From positions 454,883-518,882 of the forward strand of contig NZ_JAODLR010000001.1 of assembly GCF_025960875.1 (NCBI RefSeq): a stretch of 64,000 nt of DNA, given 5' to 3'. The notes beneath the pieces are model-generated. The model worked only from the letters and a program-made list of their open reading frames with translations. It did no database searches and was not told where the DNA came from. Source of the stretch: Crystallibacter permensis (lineage in GTDB: Bacteria > Actinomycetota > Actinomycetes > Actinomycetales > Micrococcaceae). The first letter of the stretch is position 1; every line of letters starts with the position of its first letter. This document shows, one piece after another, positions 25,078-35,510 of the stretch. The position numbers were made by a program, and so were the translations under genes.

Positions 25078-25377
25078 CTATCCGCCAGCGACTGACTGGA
25101 TGATCAGCAGCTCCTGCCCTGGCTCGATGCGGGTAGCGGGTCCGTTCAGCCCGCGGATGTCTTCTCCGTCCACGTAGAGGTTTACATACCGGCGGACGGC
25201 GCCCAGCTCGTTCCGCACCCGCCGGTCGAACACCGGGTACTCTGCGGCGAGCCGGTCCAGCACCTGGGCCACGGTGGCCACGTCCTCCACCGGCACGCGC
25301 AGTTCGCGCTGGTCGCCGGTCACCTTGGCCAGGAGACTGGGAACGACGACGGTGACCGCCAGGGTGGTCTCCTTCAT
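25078..25377 (-). CDS. MoaD/ThiS-family ubiquitin-like protein
   Basis: A 99-residue beta-grasp protein. It shows the typical MoaD/ThiS order: a first strand (LAVTVVVPSLL), a long helix VAQVLDRLAAEYPVF, RYVNLYVDGEDIRGLNG, then a C-terminal strand ELLIIQSVAGG ending in Gly-Gly. The terminal diglycine is needed for adenylation and thiocarboxylate formation in sulfur-carrier proteins. Its ATG lies only three bases after the stop of the Asp-box propeller gene, so they are certainly one transcript. No MoaE, MoeB or ThiF partner is near, so it may serve a sulfur-transfer or conjugation role other than molybdopterin. Confidence 0.82.
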   Translation of the reverse strand: MKETTLAVTVVVPSLLAKVTGDQRELRVPVEDVATVAQVLDRLAAEYPVFDRRVRNELGAVRRYVNLYVDGEDIRGLNGPATRIEPGQELLIIQSVAGG

Positions 25378-25380
25378 TGG

Positions 25381-26487
25381 CTACCGGCCGCCGTCGTTGG
25401 TTGTGGCGGCGCGGACGCAGAGCACGTCCGGCAGGTGCGAGGCCACTTCGACGAAGACCTCGCCCTCATCGGCGCTCGCGTAGACGGAGCCGCCGCGGGT
25501 ACCGAAGTAGACGCCGGCCGGATCAGAGGCGTCCACCGCCGCGGCATCGCGCAGCACCACGTTGAACTCGTTGTCCGGCAAGCCGGTGTGCAGCCGGGTC
25601 CAGGAGTTACCGCCGTCGCTGGTCCGATGGACGGCGAGCTGGCCGTCCGGCGGAATGCGTTCGCCGTCGGCCTTGATGGGAATGACCCAGGCGGTGCCGG
25701 ACTTCCGCGGGTGCGTGAGCATGGCGAAGCCGAAGTCCGTGGGCAGGCCGTCCGCGATGGAAACCCAGGTGTCCGCGTTGTCGTCCGAGCGGTAGACGCC
25801 GTGGTGGTTCTGCGCGAACAGCGTGGTGGGGACCTCGGGATCCCGTGCGATTTTGTGCACGCACTGGCCGACTTCGGGATTGGGATCGGGCATGAAGTAG
25901 GCGCTGATGCCGTGGTTGCGCGCGGTCCAGTTGGTCCCTCCGTCCGTGCTCCGGTAAACGCCGCCGGTGCTCATGGCGACATGGACCGTGTTTTCATCCG
26001 CCGGGCTGGGCAGGACGGAGTGCGCGGCGGCCCCGCCGTAGCCGGCGCCCCACTGGTCCTTGTCCGGATGAGCCCAAAGGCTGCGGTTGAGCTCGAAGTG
26101 CTCGCCGCCGTCGGTGGATTTCCAGACCGAGATCGGCTCGCAGCCGGCCCAGACCACGCCGGGGCGGTCCTCGGCGTCCGGATAAAGCTGCCAGATCCGC
26201 TCCAGTGCGGCACCGTCCTCTTCGGCGAAGCGGATGGCGCCGTTCTCAGGTTCAGTCCAGGTCCCACCCAGATCGTCCGAGTGGAAGACGGTGGGTCCCC
26301 AGTGCTCGGAACGGGCTCCCACGAGCAGCCGGGTGCGGCCGCCGCGCTGGTCGATCCCGATGCTCGGGATCTCATTCATCAAGAAGTGCGGTTCGGACAG
26401 CGACCAGTTGACCCGGTCTGTGCTGGTAGCCAGCCACAGGCCCTTTTTCGTACCGATCGCGAGAACTGTTGTACCGGCTGTAGCCAT
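25381..26487 (-). CDS. Asp-box (BNR) beta-propeller protein, sialidase-like fold
   Basis: A 368-residue cytoplasmic protein without a signal peptide. It contains at least five Asp-box motifs of the type SxDxGxxW: HSDDLGGTW, KSTDGGEHF, RSTDGGTNW, RSDDNADTW and RTSDGGNSW, spaced 45-65 residues, plus a sixth degenerate one (ASADEGEVF). This is the usual sign of a six-bladed sialidase-type or YVTN-type propeller. Sialidase catalytic arginines are not evident, so enzymatic sialidase activity should not be assumed. The start is ATG 26487. It is the first gene of a pair with the MoaD/ThiS-like protein. Confidence 0.82.
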   Translation of the reverse strand: MATAGTTVLAIGTKKGLWLATSTDRVNWSLSEPHFLMNEIPSIGIDQRGGRTRLLVGARSEHWGPTVFHSDDLGGTWTEPENGAIRFAEEDGAALERIWQLYPDAEDRPGVVWAGCEPISVWKSTDGGEHFELNRSLWAHPDKDQWGAGYGGAAAHSVLPSPADENTVHVAMSTGGVYRSTDGGTNWTARNHGISAYFMPDPNPEVGQCVHKIARDPEVPTTLFAQNHHGVYRSDDNADTWVSIADGLPTDFGFAMLTHPRKSGTAWVIPIKADGERIPPDGQLAVHRTSDGGNSWTRLHTGLPDNEFNVVLRDAAAVDASDPAGVYFGTRGGSVYASADEGEVFVEVASHLPDVLCVRAATTNDGGR

Positions 26488-26590
26488 GGACACTATTCGA
26501 CCACCGCAGGCGTAACGCCGCAATGGTTTTGCGGTGAACGGTTGGCCGGCAGGGCAGAATAGGGGCGGGCACTCGAGGGAACCAGGAGAA

Positions 26591-27802
26591 ATGAGCGAAC
26601 CAGCAGCAGAACAGCACAGCTCGCGGCTGTGGTTGTGGGTCCTGATCGGCGCGGCGGTGCTGACGCAGACGGCGCTGAACCTGGCCCGGCCGGTGATCTC
26701 CTATAAGCTGCTGGCGCTCGGCGGGGATGCCGCGGTGATCGGTGTGATTACCGCCGTCTACGCCATCCTGCCCGTGGTCGCCGCGCTCTGGCTGGGCCGG
26801 GTGAGCGACCGGGTGCAGTCGCTGCGCGGCATGGTGGTGCTCGGAGCCGTCCTGCTTTCCGTGGCGGCGTTGCTGCTGGCGGCGGCAGGAGACTTCCTCT
26901 GGATCGGCGTGGCCAGCGCGCTGCTGGGCATGGGCCACCTGGTCTTCACCATCGCGGGCCAATCGGCCATTGCGCGGTATGCCCCGCTGAGCCAGCTTGA
27001 CAGCGGGTTCGGCTGGTTCACCGCGGCCTTTTCCCTGGGCCAGCTGATCGGGCCGCTGCTGGCGGGCCTGCTGCTGGGCAGCGGCCTGGAAACTACCGGG
27101 GAAGCCCGGATGGCGTCGGTAAACACGGCACTGCTGCTGGCGGCCGGGAGCGCGTTGGCAGGTGCGCCGGCGATGCTGGTCAGATCGCGCAGCAGTGGCC
27201 GGGCGGGACAACCAGCGCGGCCAAAGGCGCTCCCGAAGGAAGGCGCGCTGGTCATCCTGCGCACCCCCGGCGTCGCCTGGAACATGGCCGCTTCGCTGGC
27301 ACTGCTCTCCGCCATCGACATTCTGGTGGCCTTCCTGCCGCTGGTGGCGGAGGAGCACGGCGTAGCCCCGGTCTGGGTGGGCATCCTGCTGGCCGTACGG
27401 GCCGGCGCCTCGATCATTTCCCGCGTCATCCTGGCCCAGCTCATCCAGAAGTGGACCCGCTACCAGTTGCTGATCGCCAGCCTGCTGGGCTCCGGCGCGG
27501 CCATCGCCGTCGCGCCGTTCTTCCTCGACGCCCTCTGGGTAGCGGGAACGGCCCTGTTTGTCGGCGGTTTCCTGCTGGGGCTCGGCCAGCCGCTGACCAT
27601 GAGCCTGATTACCCAGGCGGTTTCCTCGCAGTCCCGCGGCGCTGCGCTCGCCATCAGGCTGCTCGGGAACCGTATCGGCCAAGTGGTCATCCCGCTGGCC
27701 GGCGGCCTGGTCGCCGCCCCGCTGGGACCCGCAGCTGCCATCTGGCTGGTCTGCGGGCTGCTGGGGCTGGCGGCCGTCGCCAAATCGACGAGCAAGGGCT
27801 GA
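26591..27802 (+). CDS. MFS transporter
   Basis: A 403-residue major facilitator with twelve predicted helices in two halves separated by a basic loop near residue 200 (RSRSSGRAGQPARPKALPK). The loop after helix 2 has WLGRVSDRVQSLRG, the MFS signature position (GxxxDRxxxR/K). Substrate cannot be told; multidrug or sugar exporters share this form. GGAGAA before ATG 26591 supports this start over an earlier one at 26534. It is divergent from the propeller gene and convergent with pyruvate kinase. Confidence 0.82.
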   Translation: MSEPAAEQHSSRLWLWVLIGAAVLTQTALNLARPVISYKLLALGGDAAVIGVITAVYAILPVVAALWLGRVSDRVQSLRGMVVLGAVLLSVAALLLAAAGDFLWIGVASALLGMGHLVFTIAGQSAIARYAPLSQLDSGFGWFTAAFSLGQLIGPLLAGLLLGSGLETTGEARMASVNTALLLAAGSALAGAPAMLVRSRSSGRAGQPARPKALPKEGALVILRTPGVAWNMAASLALLSAIDILVAFLPLVAEEHGVAPVWVGILLAVRAGASIISRVILAQLIQKWTRYQLLIASLLGSGAAIAVAPFFLDALWVAGTALFVGGFLLGLGQPLTMSLITQAVSSQSRGAALAIRLLGNRIGQVVIPLAGGLVAAPLGPAAAIWLVCGLLGLAAVAKSTSKG

Positions 27803-27809
27803 ACCGGCT

Positions 27810-29261
27810 CTACGCCTGGCGCCGTGCCGCCAGCTGTTCTCCGGCGTCGGCAATGTCGCCTACCCGGTGGACTCGCAGGGAGTTGGTGGATCCGGCCTGG
27901 CCCGGGGGCGAGCCGGCGGCAATCACTACCAGGTCATCGATGTCAGCCAGGTTCTGCTCGTAGAGCACCCGGTCCACCTGCGCCGTCATGTGGTCGGTAT
28001 GTTCGGCGAAGTCAACCAGCCGCGGCTGGATGCCCCACATCAGGGCCATCACGTTCAAGGTCGACTGCACCGGGGTGAAGGCAAACAGGGGTTTATTCGG
28101 ACGGAGCCGGGAGAGGCGGCGGGCCGAATCGCCGGACTGGGTGAAAACGCAGATGCACCTGGCGTCGAGCTGGTCCGCGATCTCCACGGCCGCACGGGTA
28201 ATGGCGCCGCCGCGGGTTTTCGGTTTGCTGCCCAGCGGCGGAACGCGCTCCAGCCCGTGCTGTTCCGTGGATTCGATGATGCGCGCCATCGTCTCCACGG
28301 TCTCCACCGGGTACTTTCCCACGCTGGTCTCGCCGGAGAGCATTACCGCGTCCGCGCCGTCGAGCACGGCATTCGCGCAGTCGGACGCCTCCGCGCGGGT
28401 AGGCCGGGGATTGTCGATCATGGATTCCAGCACTTGCGTCGCCACAATCACCGGTTTCGCCGAACGGCGGGCCATCTCGATGGCGTTCTTCTGCACCACG
28501 GGCACATCTTCGAGCGGCAGCTCGACGCCCAGGTCCCCGCGGGCCACCATGATCGCGTCGAAGGCGGCGACGATTTCGGCCAGCGCCGCCACGGCCTGCG
28601 GCTTCTCGATCTTGGCGATCACGGGGGTGCGGCGTCCCTCTTCGGCCATGATCTCGTGCACGCGCCGGATGTCCGCGGCATTGCGCACAAAGGATAGGGC
28701 TACCATGTCGACGCCGGTGCGCAGCGCCCAGCGCAGGTCGGCCTCGTCCTTGTCGCTGAGGGCCGGGACGTTCACGGCGACGCCCGGGAGGTTGATGCCC
28801 TTGTTGTTGGAGACGGCGCCGGGCACCGTGACCTCCGTGACCACGCGGGTGTCTTCCACCGCGACGGCGCGCAGGGCAACCTTGCCGTCGTCGATCAGCA
28901 GCGTATCGCCCACGGTGACATCCTGCGGCAGGCCCTTGTGCGTCGTCGAGCAGATCTCCGCGGTGCCGGCCACGTCCTCGGTGGTGATCGTGAACGTGCC
29001 TCCGACGCGGAGTTCGTGCGGACCGGCGGCGAACCTGCCCAGCCGGATCTTCGGCCCCTGCAGGTCGGCGAAGATCGCGATCGGTTGATCCAGCTCCGCC
29101 GCGGCCTTGCGGATGTTGTTGTACGTCTCCTCGTGCACCGCGTGTTCGCCGTGGCTCATGTTCAAACGTGCGACGTCGACTCCCGCCCTCAGGAGCTGCA
29201 CAGTACTTTCGTAGGTGGCAACGGCAGGGCCGAACGTGGCAATGATTTTTGCCTGTCTCAT
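27810..29261 (-). CDS. pyk: Pyruvate kinase
   Basis: A 483-residue glycolytic enzyme that makes pyruvate and ATP from phosphoenolpyruvate and ADP. Residues 1-20 read RQAKIIATFGPAV, with RLNMSHG near 35, DLQGPKIRLG near 70, and the signature VIAKIEKPQAV with the catalytic Lys near 216, then MVARGDLGVELP and VATQVLESM. The effector domain occupies the C-terminal 130 residues. ATG 29261 has GAGGAGAC before it, overriding a longer frame. It is 10 bases downstream of the SDR gene and 0.9 kb from aceE, which would consume its product. Confidence 0.94.
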   Translation of the reverse strand: MRQAKIIATFGPAVATYESTVQLLRAGVDVARLNMSHGEHAVHEETYNNIRKAAAELDQPIAIFADLQGPKIRLGRFAAGPHELRVGGTFTITTEDVAGTAEICSTTHKGLPQDVTVGDTLLIDDGKVALRAVAVEDTRVVTEVTVPGAVSNNKGINLPGVAVNVPALSDKDEADLRWALRTGVDMVALSFVRNAADIRRVHEIMAEEGRRTPVIAKIEKPQAVAALAEIVAAFDAIMVARGDLGVELPLEDVPVVQKNAIEMARRSAKPVIVATQVLESMIDNPRPTRAEASDCANAVLDGADAVMLSGETSVGKYPVETVETMARIIESTEQHGLERVPPLGSKPKTRGGAITRAAVEIADQLDARCICVFTQSGDSARRLSRLRPNKPLFAFTPVQSTLNVMALMWGIQPRLVDFAEHTDHMTAQVDRVLYEQNLADIDDLVVIAAGSPPGQAGSTNSLRVHRVGDIADAGEQLAARRQA

Positions 29262-29271
29262 GATGTCTCCT

Positions 29272-30039
29272 CTAGCCCCGGCCGATGTACGGCATTCCGG
29301 AAGCGGTAATGGTGAGCTGGTTGATGTTCGCCTGGGCCGGCAGCGTGGCCATGAGGACCACCGCGCGTGCGGCTTCTTCGACGTCGAATGTCGGCTCGAT
29401 GCGTCGGCTCCCGTCCGGCTGCAGGGCCCCGTCGCTGATGCCGGCTCCATGCAGGAGGCCGGTGGAGGTGTTTCCGATATCGATCTGCCCGCAGCTGATG
29501 CCGTACGGCCTGCCGTCTAGTTCAATGGACTTCGTCAACCCGGTCAAGGCGTGCTTGGTCGCCGCGTACGCCACCGAACGTGGCCGCGGCGTGTGTGCGG
29601 AAATGGAACCATTGTTGATGATTCTGCCACCCTGCGGCCGCTGGGCCTTCATCTGCCGGAACGCGGCCGCGGCACACAGCATGGCGCCGGTAAGGTTTAC
29701 CGCCACCGTGTCGTTCCAGTCCGCCAGGCTGATCTCGTCTATAGCGGCCGATGGGCCAAAGGTGCCGGCATTGTTGAAGAGCAGGTCGAGGCGGCCCCAG
29801 CGCTCACGCACCGTATTGAAGAGCCGGTCAACCGCTTCCGGATCCGCGATGTCCGTCGGAACCACCAGTGCCGCCGGGTTGTCCTCGGCGGTCTCCGCGA
29901 GCAGTTCCGGACGCCGGCCGGCCAGTGCAACGGAAAAGCCGGCCGCGAGCAGTTGGCGCGCCACAGCGCGGCCAATGCCGGATCCGGCGCCGGTAACGAC
30001 GGCGGTGCTCACCTGGGGCGCCGAAGCTTGGGATGTCAT
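29272..30039 (-). CDS. SDR family oxidoreductase
   Basis: A 255-residue short-chain dehydrogenase/reductase. The cofactor motif is [15 protein letters not shown] at about residue 16-30, followed by [23 protein letters not shown] and the catalytic YAATKHAL (Tyr-x3-Lys). The TGxxxGxG form and the D at the end of strand 2 position replaced by R (AGRRPE) suggest NADP(H) preference. Substrate unknown. It is transcribed divergently from aceE and shares its operon with pyruvate kinase, an uncommon pairing. Confidence 0.86.
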   Translation of the reverse strand: MTSQASAPQVSTAVVTGAGSGIGRAVARQLLAAGFSVALAGRRPELLAETAEDNPAALVVPTDIADPEAVDRLFNTVRERWGRLDLLFNNAGTFGPSAAIDEISLADWNDTVAVNLTGAMLCAAAAFRQMKAQRPQGGRIINNGSISAHTPRPRSVAYAATKHALTGLTKSIELDGRPYGISCGQIDIGNTSTGLLHGAGISDGALQPDGSRRIEPTFDVEEAARAVVLMATLPAQANINQLTITASGMPYIGRG

Positions 30040-30114
30040 CTGCTCTCCTTACAGGGCGTGTTCGTCATAACGTTGACAGGGAACGCACCAACATCGTTCA
30101 CTGTATCTTACATA

Positions 30115-30132
30115 ACGGAATAAACATTCCGT
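30115..30132. promoter_or_regulatory. Inverted repeat ACGGAAT-N4-ATTCCGT, candidate operator
   Basis: ACGGAAT (30115-30121) and ATTCCGT (30126-30132) are perfect inverse complements with an AAAC spacer. The site is between the divergent SDR and aceE genes, 59 bases before the aceE ATG. GGAAT-N4-ATTCC is the general shape of IclR-family operators; a near copy (GAAAT-AAAG-ATTCC) lies before the urate operon at 33591-33604. Confidence 0.5.
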
Positions 30133-30191
30133 CTTGTGGAAATAAAAAATGAGACGGCAGGAGAACTCTGTCCTCAATGGAGAGGTAGCAC

Positions 30192-32933
<2,742 letters not shown>

Positions 32934-32950
32934 GCCTGTGAAGGGCGGTT

Positions 32951-32994
32951 AAAAGAGTGAGGGCGGATCCCACGGGATCCGCCCTCACTCTTTT
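32951..32994. terminator. 20-base-pair perfect hairpin after aceE
   Basis: AAAAGAGTGAGGGCGGATCC (32951-32970) and its exact inverse complement (32975-32994) are separated by CACG. The arm ends in TTTT on the plus strand and AAAA at the start, so it can terminate transcription from both sides. This is one of the strongest hairpins in the window. Confidence 0.93.
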
Positions 32995-33023
32995 GGCTGC
33001 GCGAGCCTTTGCTGTACGCGTTG

Positions 33024-33203
33024 CTAGCCGCGCGTGGCGCGAGCCAACCGGCCCGGCAGGCTTCGGAGCGTATTGAGCAGACCGCCTTGTCCCTGCCGGA
33101 TCCGCGTCGGCGGGATGTAGAAATCCGGGTCCGAGCCGCCGGCTTCGTAGATATGGGCCGTGGCCGACTGTCCGGTCTGAGTTTCGGGGCTGGGTGTATT
33201 CAT
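33024..33203 (-). CDS. Small hypothetical protein, 59 aa
   Basis: Below the usual size cut-off, but coding looks likely. ATG 33203 follows TTGGAGAACC, a fair ribosome site, and third codon positions are almost all G or C. The product begins MNTPSPETQTGQSATAHIYE and carries SDPDFYIPPTRIRQ before a basic C-terminal part LLNTLRSLPGRLARATRG, possibly an amphipathic helix. No known family. It is convergent with aceE and separated from it by the strong terminator hairpin. Confidence 0.5.
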   Translation of the reverse strand: MNTPSPETQTGQSATAHIYEAGGSDPDFYIPPTRIRQGQGGLLNTLRSLPGRLARATRG

Positions 33204-33700
33204 GCTGGTTCTCCAATTCCTTAGCTTTCCTAGCGTCTATTCCGAATAGCGGAAAAATAATATTGCTATATGAAAATGCTAAGGGGAGCATGGGAGGTGG
33301 TCAAGAGGTTAGGCGCAGAAGTTTGAGGCAAGAGTCCGCATGCGGGCGCTTTGGCGCCCGTCTTAGCCGCTGCGTCCAGGAAGGCTTCGGGGTCACTCCG
33401 GCCGTTCCTGATTCTGACAAGGATGCCAGATCGGCCGTCGGAATCCTATGGTCAACGGTTTTCACTGCGGCTTCTTGAGTAAATCAGGCGATGCTGGGCT
33501 GCCTGGCGCCGTCGTAATTCTTGCTGGCCGGGAAAAATAAGTTTCCGGTACCCTTGACACGTACCGTGTGACAGGGCTTACACTATTTATGAAATAAAGA
33601 TTCCACCATACAGAAACATCGAATCAAGTCGATTTCTATCGATGGTCAAGGGTGTTCAGCGTCTGAGGTGGATTAGATCTCTAGAAAGCTGACACCCGCA
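33204..33700. other. 497-base intergenic region, mostly featureless
   Basis: The A+T content is clearly above that of the flanking genes. I see no gene or RNA in 33204-33550. The right part (33554 on) carries the promoter and possible operator of the urate operon, listed separately. Confidence 0.6.
33554..33604 (+). promoter_or_regulatory. Promoter and possible operator of the urate operon
   Basis: TTGACA at 33554-33559 and TACACT at 33579-33584 (19-base spacer; TTACAC gives 18) form a reasonable sigma-70 type promoter. The -35 overlaps ACACG-TAC-CGTGT (33557-33569), a short palindrome. Downstream lies GAAAT-AAAG-ATTCC (33591-33604), a near copy of the GGAAT-N4-ATTCC repeat in front of aceE. 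The first gene starts at 33701. Confidence 0.5.
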
Positions 33701-34195
33701 ATGAATCTCGCCTCTTTTAATTCTGCCTCGGATAGCGCAGCCCTCGACGTGCTGCGCCCCTGCGTCGACATAACGCGGTGGGCCGCCGAAATAATCCGTG
33801 CCCGTCCTTTCAACAGCCGCGAAGAACTTCTGTCGTTCGCCAAGCAGGCCGCCCAGCCCTGGAGGGAAGAAGAGATCGACGGCGCCCTGGCGCATCATCC
33901 ACGCATTGGCGAAAAGGCCGCCGGCAGCAGCACCGAGGCCGATATGTCCCGAAAGGAACAATCCGGCGTCGCACAGTCCGCCGAAGTCCAGGACAAGCTC
34001 CGCTCGGGCAACCAGGCGTACGAGGAAAAGTTCGACAGGGTCTTCCTGATCCGTGCCGCCGGCCGGAGTGCCGAGGAAATTCTTAGCCAGCTTGAAAAGC
34101 GGCTGCGCAATTCGCCCGACGAGGAAATCGCCGTCGTCGCCGGCCAGCTGCGCGAAATCGCCATCCTCCGACTTGAAGGAGTCATCGAAGCATGA
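33701..34195 (+). CDS. uraD: 2-oxo-4-hydroxy-4-carboxy-5-ureidoimidazoline decarboxylase
   Basis: A 164-residue OHCU decarboxylase, the third step of urate breakdown, giving (S)-allantoin. Signature stretches: FNSREELLSFAKQAAQ, LAHHPRIGEK with the catalytic His, SRKEQSGV and QAYEEKFDRVFLIRAAGRS, then the C-terminal REIAILRLEGVI. It is a single-domain form, not fused to urate oxidase as in some bacilli. Its stop overlaps the ATG of the hydroxyisourate hydrolase gene by four bases. It is the promoter-proximal gene of the operon. Confidence 0.92.
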   Translation: MNLASFNSASDSAALDVLRPCVDITRWAAEIIRARPFNSREELLSFAKQAAQPWREEEIDGALAHHPRIGEKAAGSSTEADMSRKEQSGVAQSAEVQDKLRSGNQAYEEKFDRVFLIRAAGRSAEEILSQLEKRLRNSPDEEIAVVAGQLREIAILRLEGVIEA

Positions 34196-34533
34196 GCGTC
34201 AGCCATGTCACCACCCACATTCTCGACACCGGGACCGGGAGGCCTGCCTCCGGTGTCAAGGCCACACTGGAAGCCAAAACGGCAACCGGCTGGCAAGAAA
34301 TCGCCACGGAGCATACGGACAATGACGGCCGTATCAAGAATCTTGGCCCCGAGGCGATCGAAGCAGGGATCTACCGGATCACGTTTGAAACCGGCCCCTA
34401 CTTTGGGCAGAAGGGTACGGAAACCTTCTTCCCGTTCGTGGAGCTGACCTTCGAAGTGAAGGACACAGCAGAGCACTACCACGTACCACTTCTCATCAGC
34501 CCGTTTGCATACTCAACATACCGAGGGAGCTAA
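34192..34533 (+). CDS. uraH: 5-hydroxyisourate hydrolase (transthyretin-like)
   Basis: A 113-residue transthyretin-like enzyme, the second step of urate breakdown. The N-terminal VTTHILDTGTGRPA holds the first conserved His, the middle has HTDNDGRIKNL, and the C-terminus is SPFAYSTYRGS, the family hallmark tetrapeptide YRGS. His, Arg and Ser needed for hydrolysis are present. Length is normal. It overlaps the decarboxylase gene and is three bases from the urate oxidase ATG, so the three enzymes are translated together. Confidence 0.95.
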   Translation: MSVSHVTTHILDTGTGRPASGVKATLEAKTATGWQEIATEHTDNDGRIKNLGPEAIEAGIYRITFETGPYFGQKGTETFFPFVELTFEVKDTAEHYHVPLLISPFAYSTYRGS

Positions 34534-34535
34534 TC

Positions 34536-35444
34536 ATGACCGCCACCGTGGAATCCGCCACCGGCACCCGCATCGTCCTGGGCCAGAACCAGTACGGCAA
34601 GGCCGAAGTCCGACTGGTCAAAATCACCCGGGACACCGACCGCCACCAGATCCAGGACCTCAACGTCACCTCGCAGCTGCGCGGCGACTTCGAAGCGGCG
34701 CACACCGCCGGCGACAACGCCCACGTAGTCGCCACCGATACCCAGAAGAACACCGTGTACGCACTGGCCCGCGACGGCGTCGCCACCACAGAGGAGTTCC
34801 TGCTCCGCCTTGGCACGCACTTCACGGAGAGCTTCGACTGGGTCACCGGCGGGCGCTGGTCCGCAGAGCAGTACTTCTGGGACCGCATCAACGACCACGA
34901 CCACGCCTTCTCCCGTAACAAGAGCGAAGTCCGCACCGCCGTGCTCGAGATTTCCGGCAACAAGAAGACCGTCGTGGCAGGCATCGAGGAGCTGACCGTC
35001 CTGAAGTCCACGGGGTCGGAATTCCACGGTTTCCCGCGGGATCAGTACACCACGCTGCAGGAAACCAATGACCGGATCCTCGCCACCGATGTGACCGCGC
35101 GCTGGCGCTACAACACCCTCGACGTCGATTTCGACGCCGTCTACGCCAGCGTCCGCGCTCTCCTGCTCAAAGGATTTGCGGAGACGCACTCGCTGGCACT
35201 GCAGCAGAGCATGTACGAAATGGGCCGCCTTGTCCTCGAGGCGCACCCGGAGATCGACGAGATCAAGATGTCCCTGCCGAACAAGCACCACTTCCTGGTG
35301 GACCTGAGCCCGTTTGGCCAGGACAACCCCAACGAAGTGTTCTTCGCCGCGGACCGGCCGTACGGATTGATCGAAGCCACCATCCAGCGTGAGGGTTCCC
35401 CCGCCACGCATGAAGTCTGGGCCAATATCCCCGGATTCTGTTAG
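34536..35444 (+). CDS. pucL: Urate oxidase (uricase)
   Basis: A 302-residue cofactor-free uricase that converts urate and O2 to 5-hydroxyisourate and H2O2. It has the two T-fold repeats. Active-site stretches seen: the charge-relay Lys in NQYGKAEVRLVK near residue 20, the Thr in VVATDTQKNTVYAL near residue 67, and MSLPNKHHFLVDLSPFG near residues 245-260 with the Asn and His. Length matches bacterial single-domain uricases. It follows hydroxyisourate hydrolase by two bases. A hairpin separates it from the permease gene. Confidence 0.95.
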   Translation: MTATVESATGTRIVLGQNQYGKAEVRLVKITRDTDRHQIQDLNVTSQLRGDFEAAHTAGDNAHVVATDTQKNTVYALARDGVATTEEFLLRLGTHFTESFDWVTGGRWSAEQYFWDRINDHDHAFSRNKSEVRTAVLEISGNKKTVVAGIEELTVLKSTGSEFHGFPRDQYTTLQETNDRILATDVTARWRYNTLDVDFDAVYASVRALLLKGFAETHSLALQQSMYEMGRLVLEAHPEIDEIKMSLPNKHHFLVDLSPFGQDNPNEVFFAADRPYGLIEATIQREGSPATHEVWANIPGFC

Positions 35445-35454
35445 TCCACATGCC

Positions 35455-35488
35455 AGAGGCCGGGACGCACGCGCGCGTCCCGGCCTCT
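35455..35488. terminator. 14-base-pair hairpin between uricase and permease genes
   Basis: AGAGGCCGGGACGC (35455-35468) pairs with GCGTCCCGGCCTCT (35475-35488) around a six-base loop. No U-run follows, so it may stabilise the 3' end of the enzyme message or reduce read-through, leaving the permease at a different level. Confidence 0.65.
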
Positions 35489-35510
35489 GCAGCCGACAAG
35501 GAGGTCAGCT

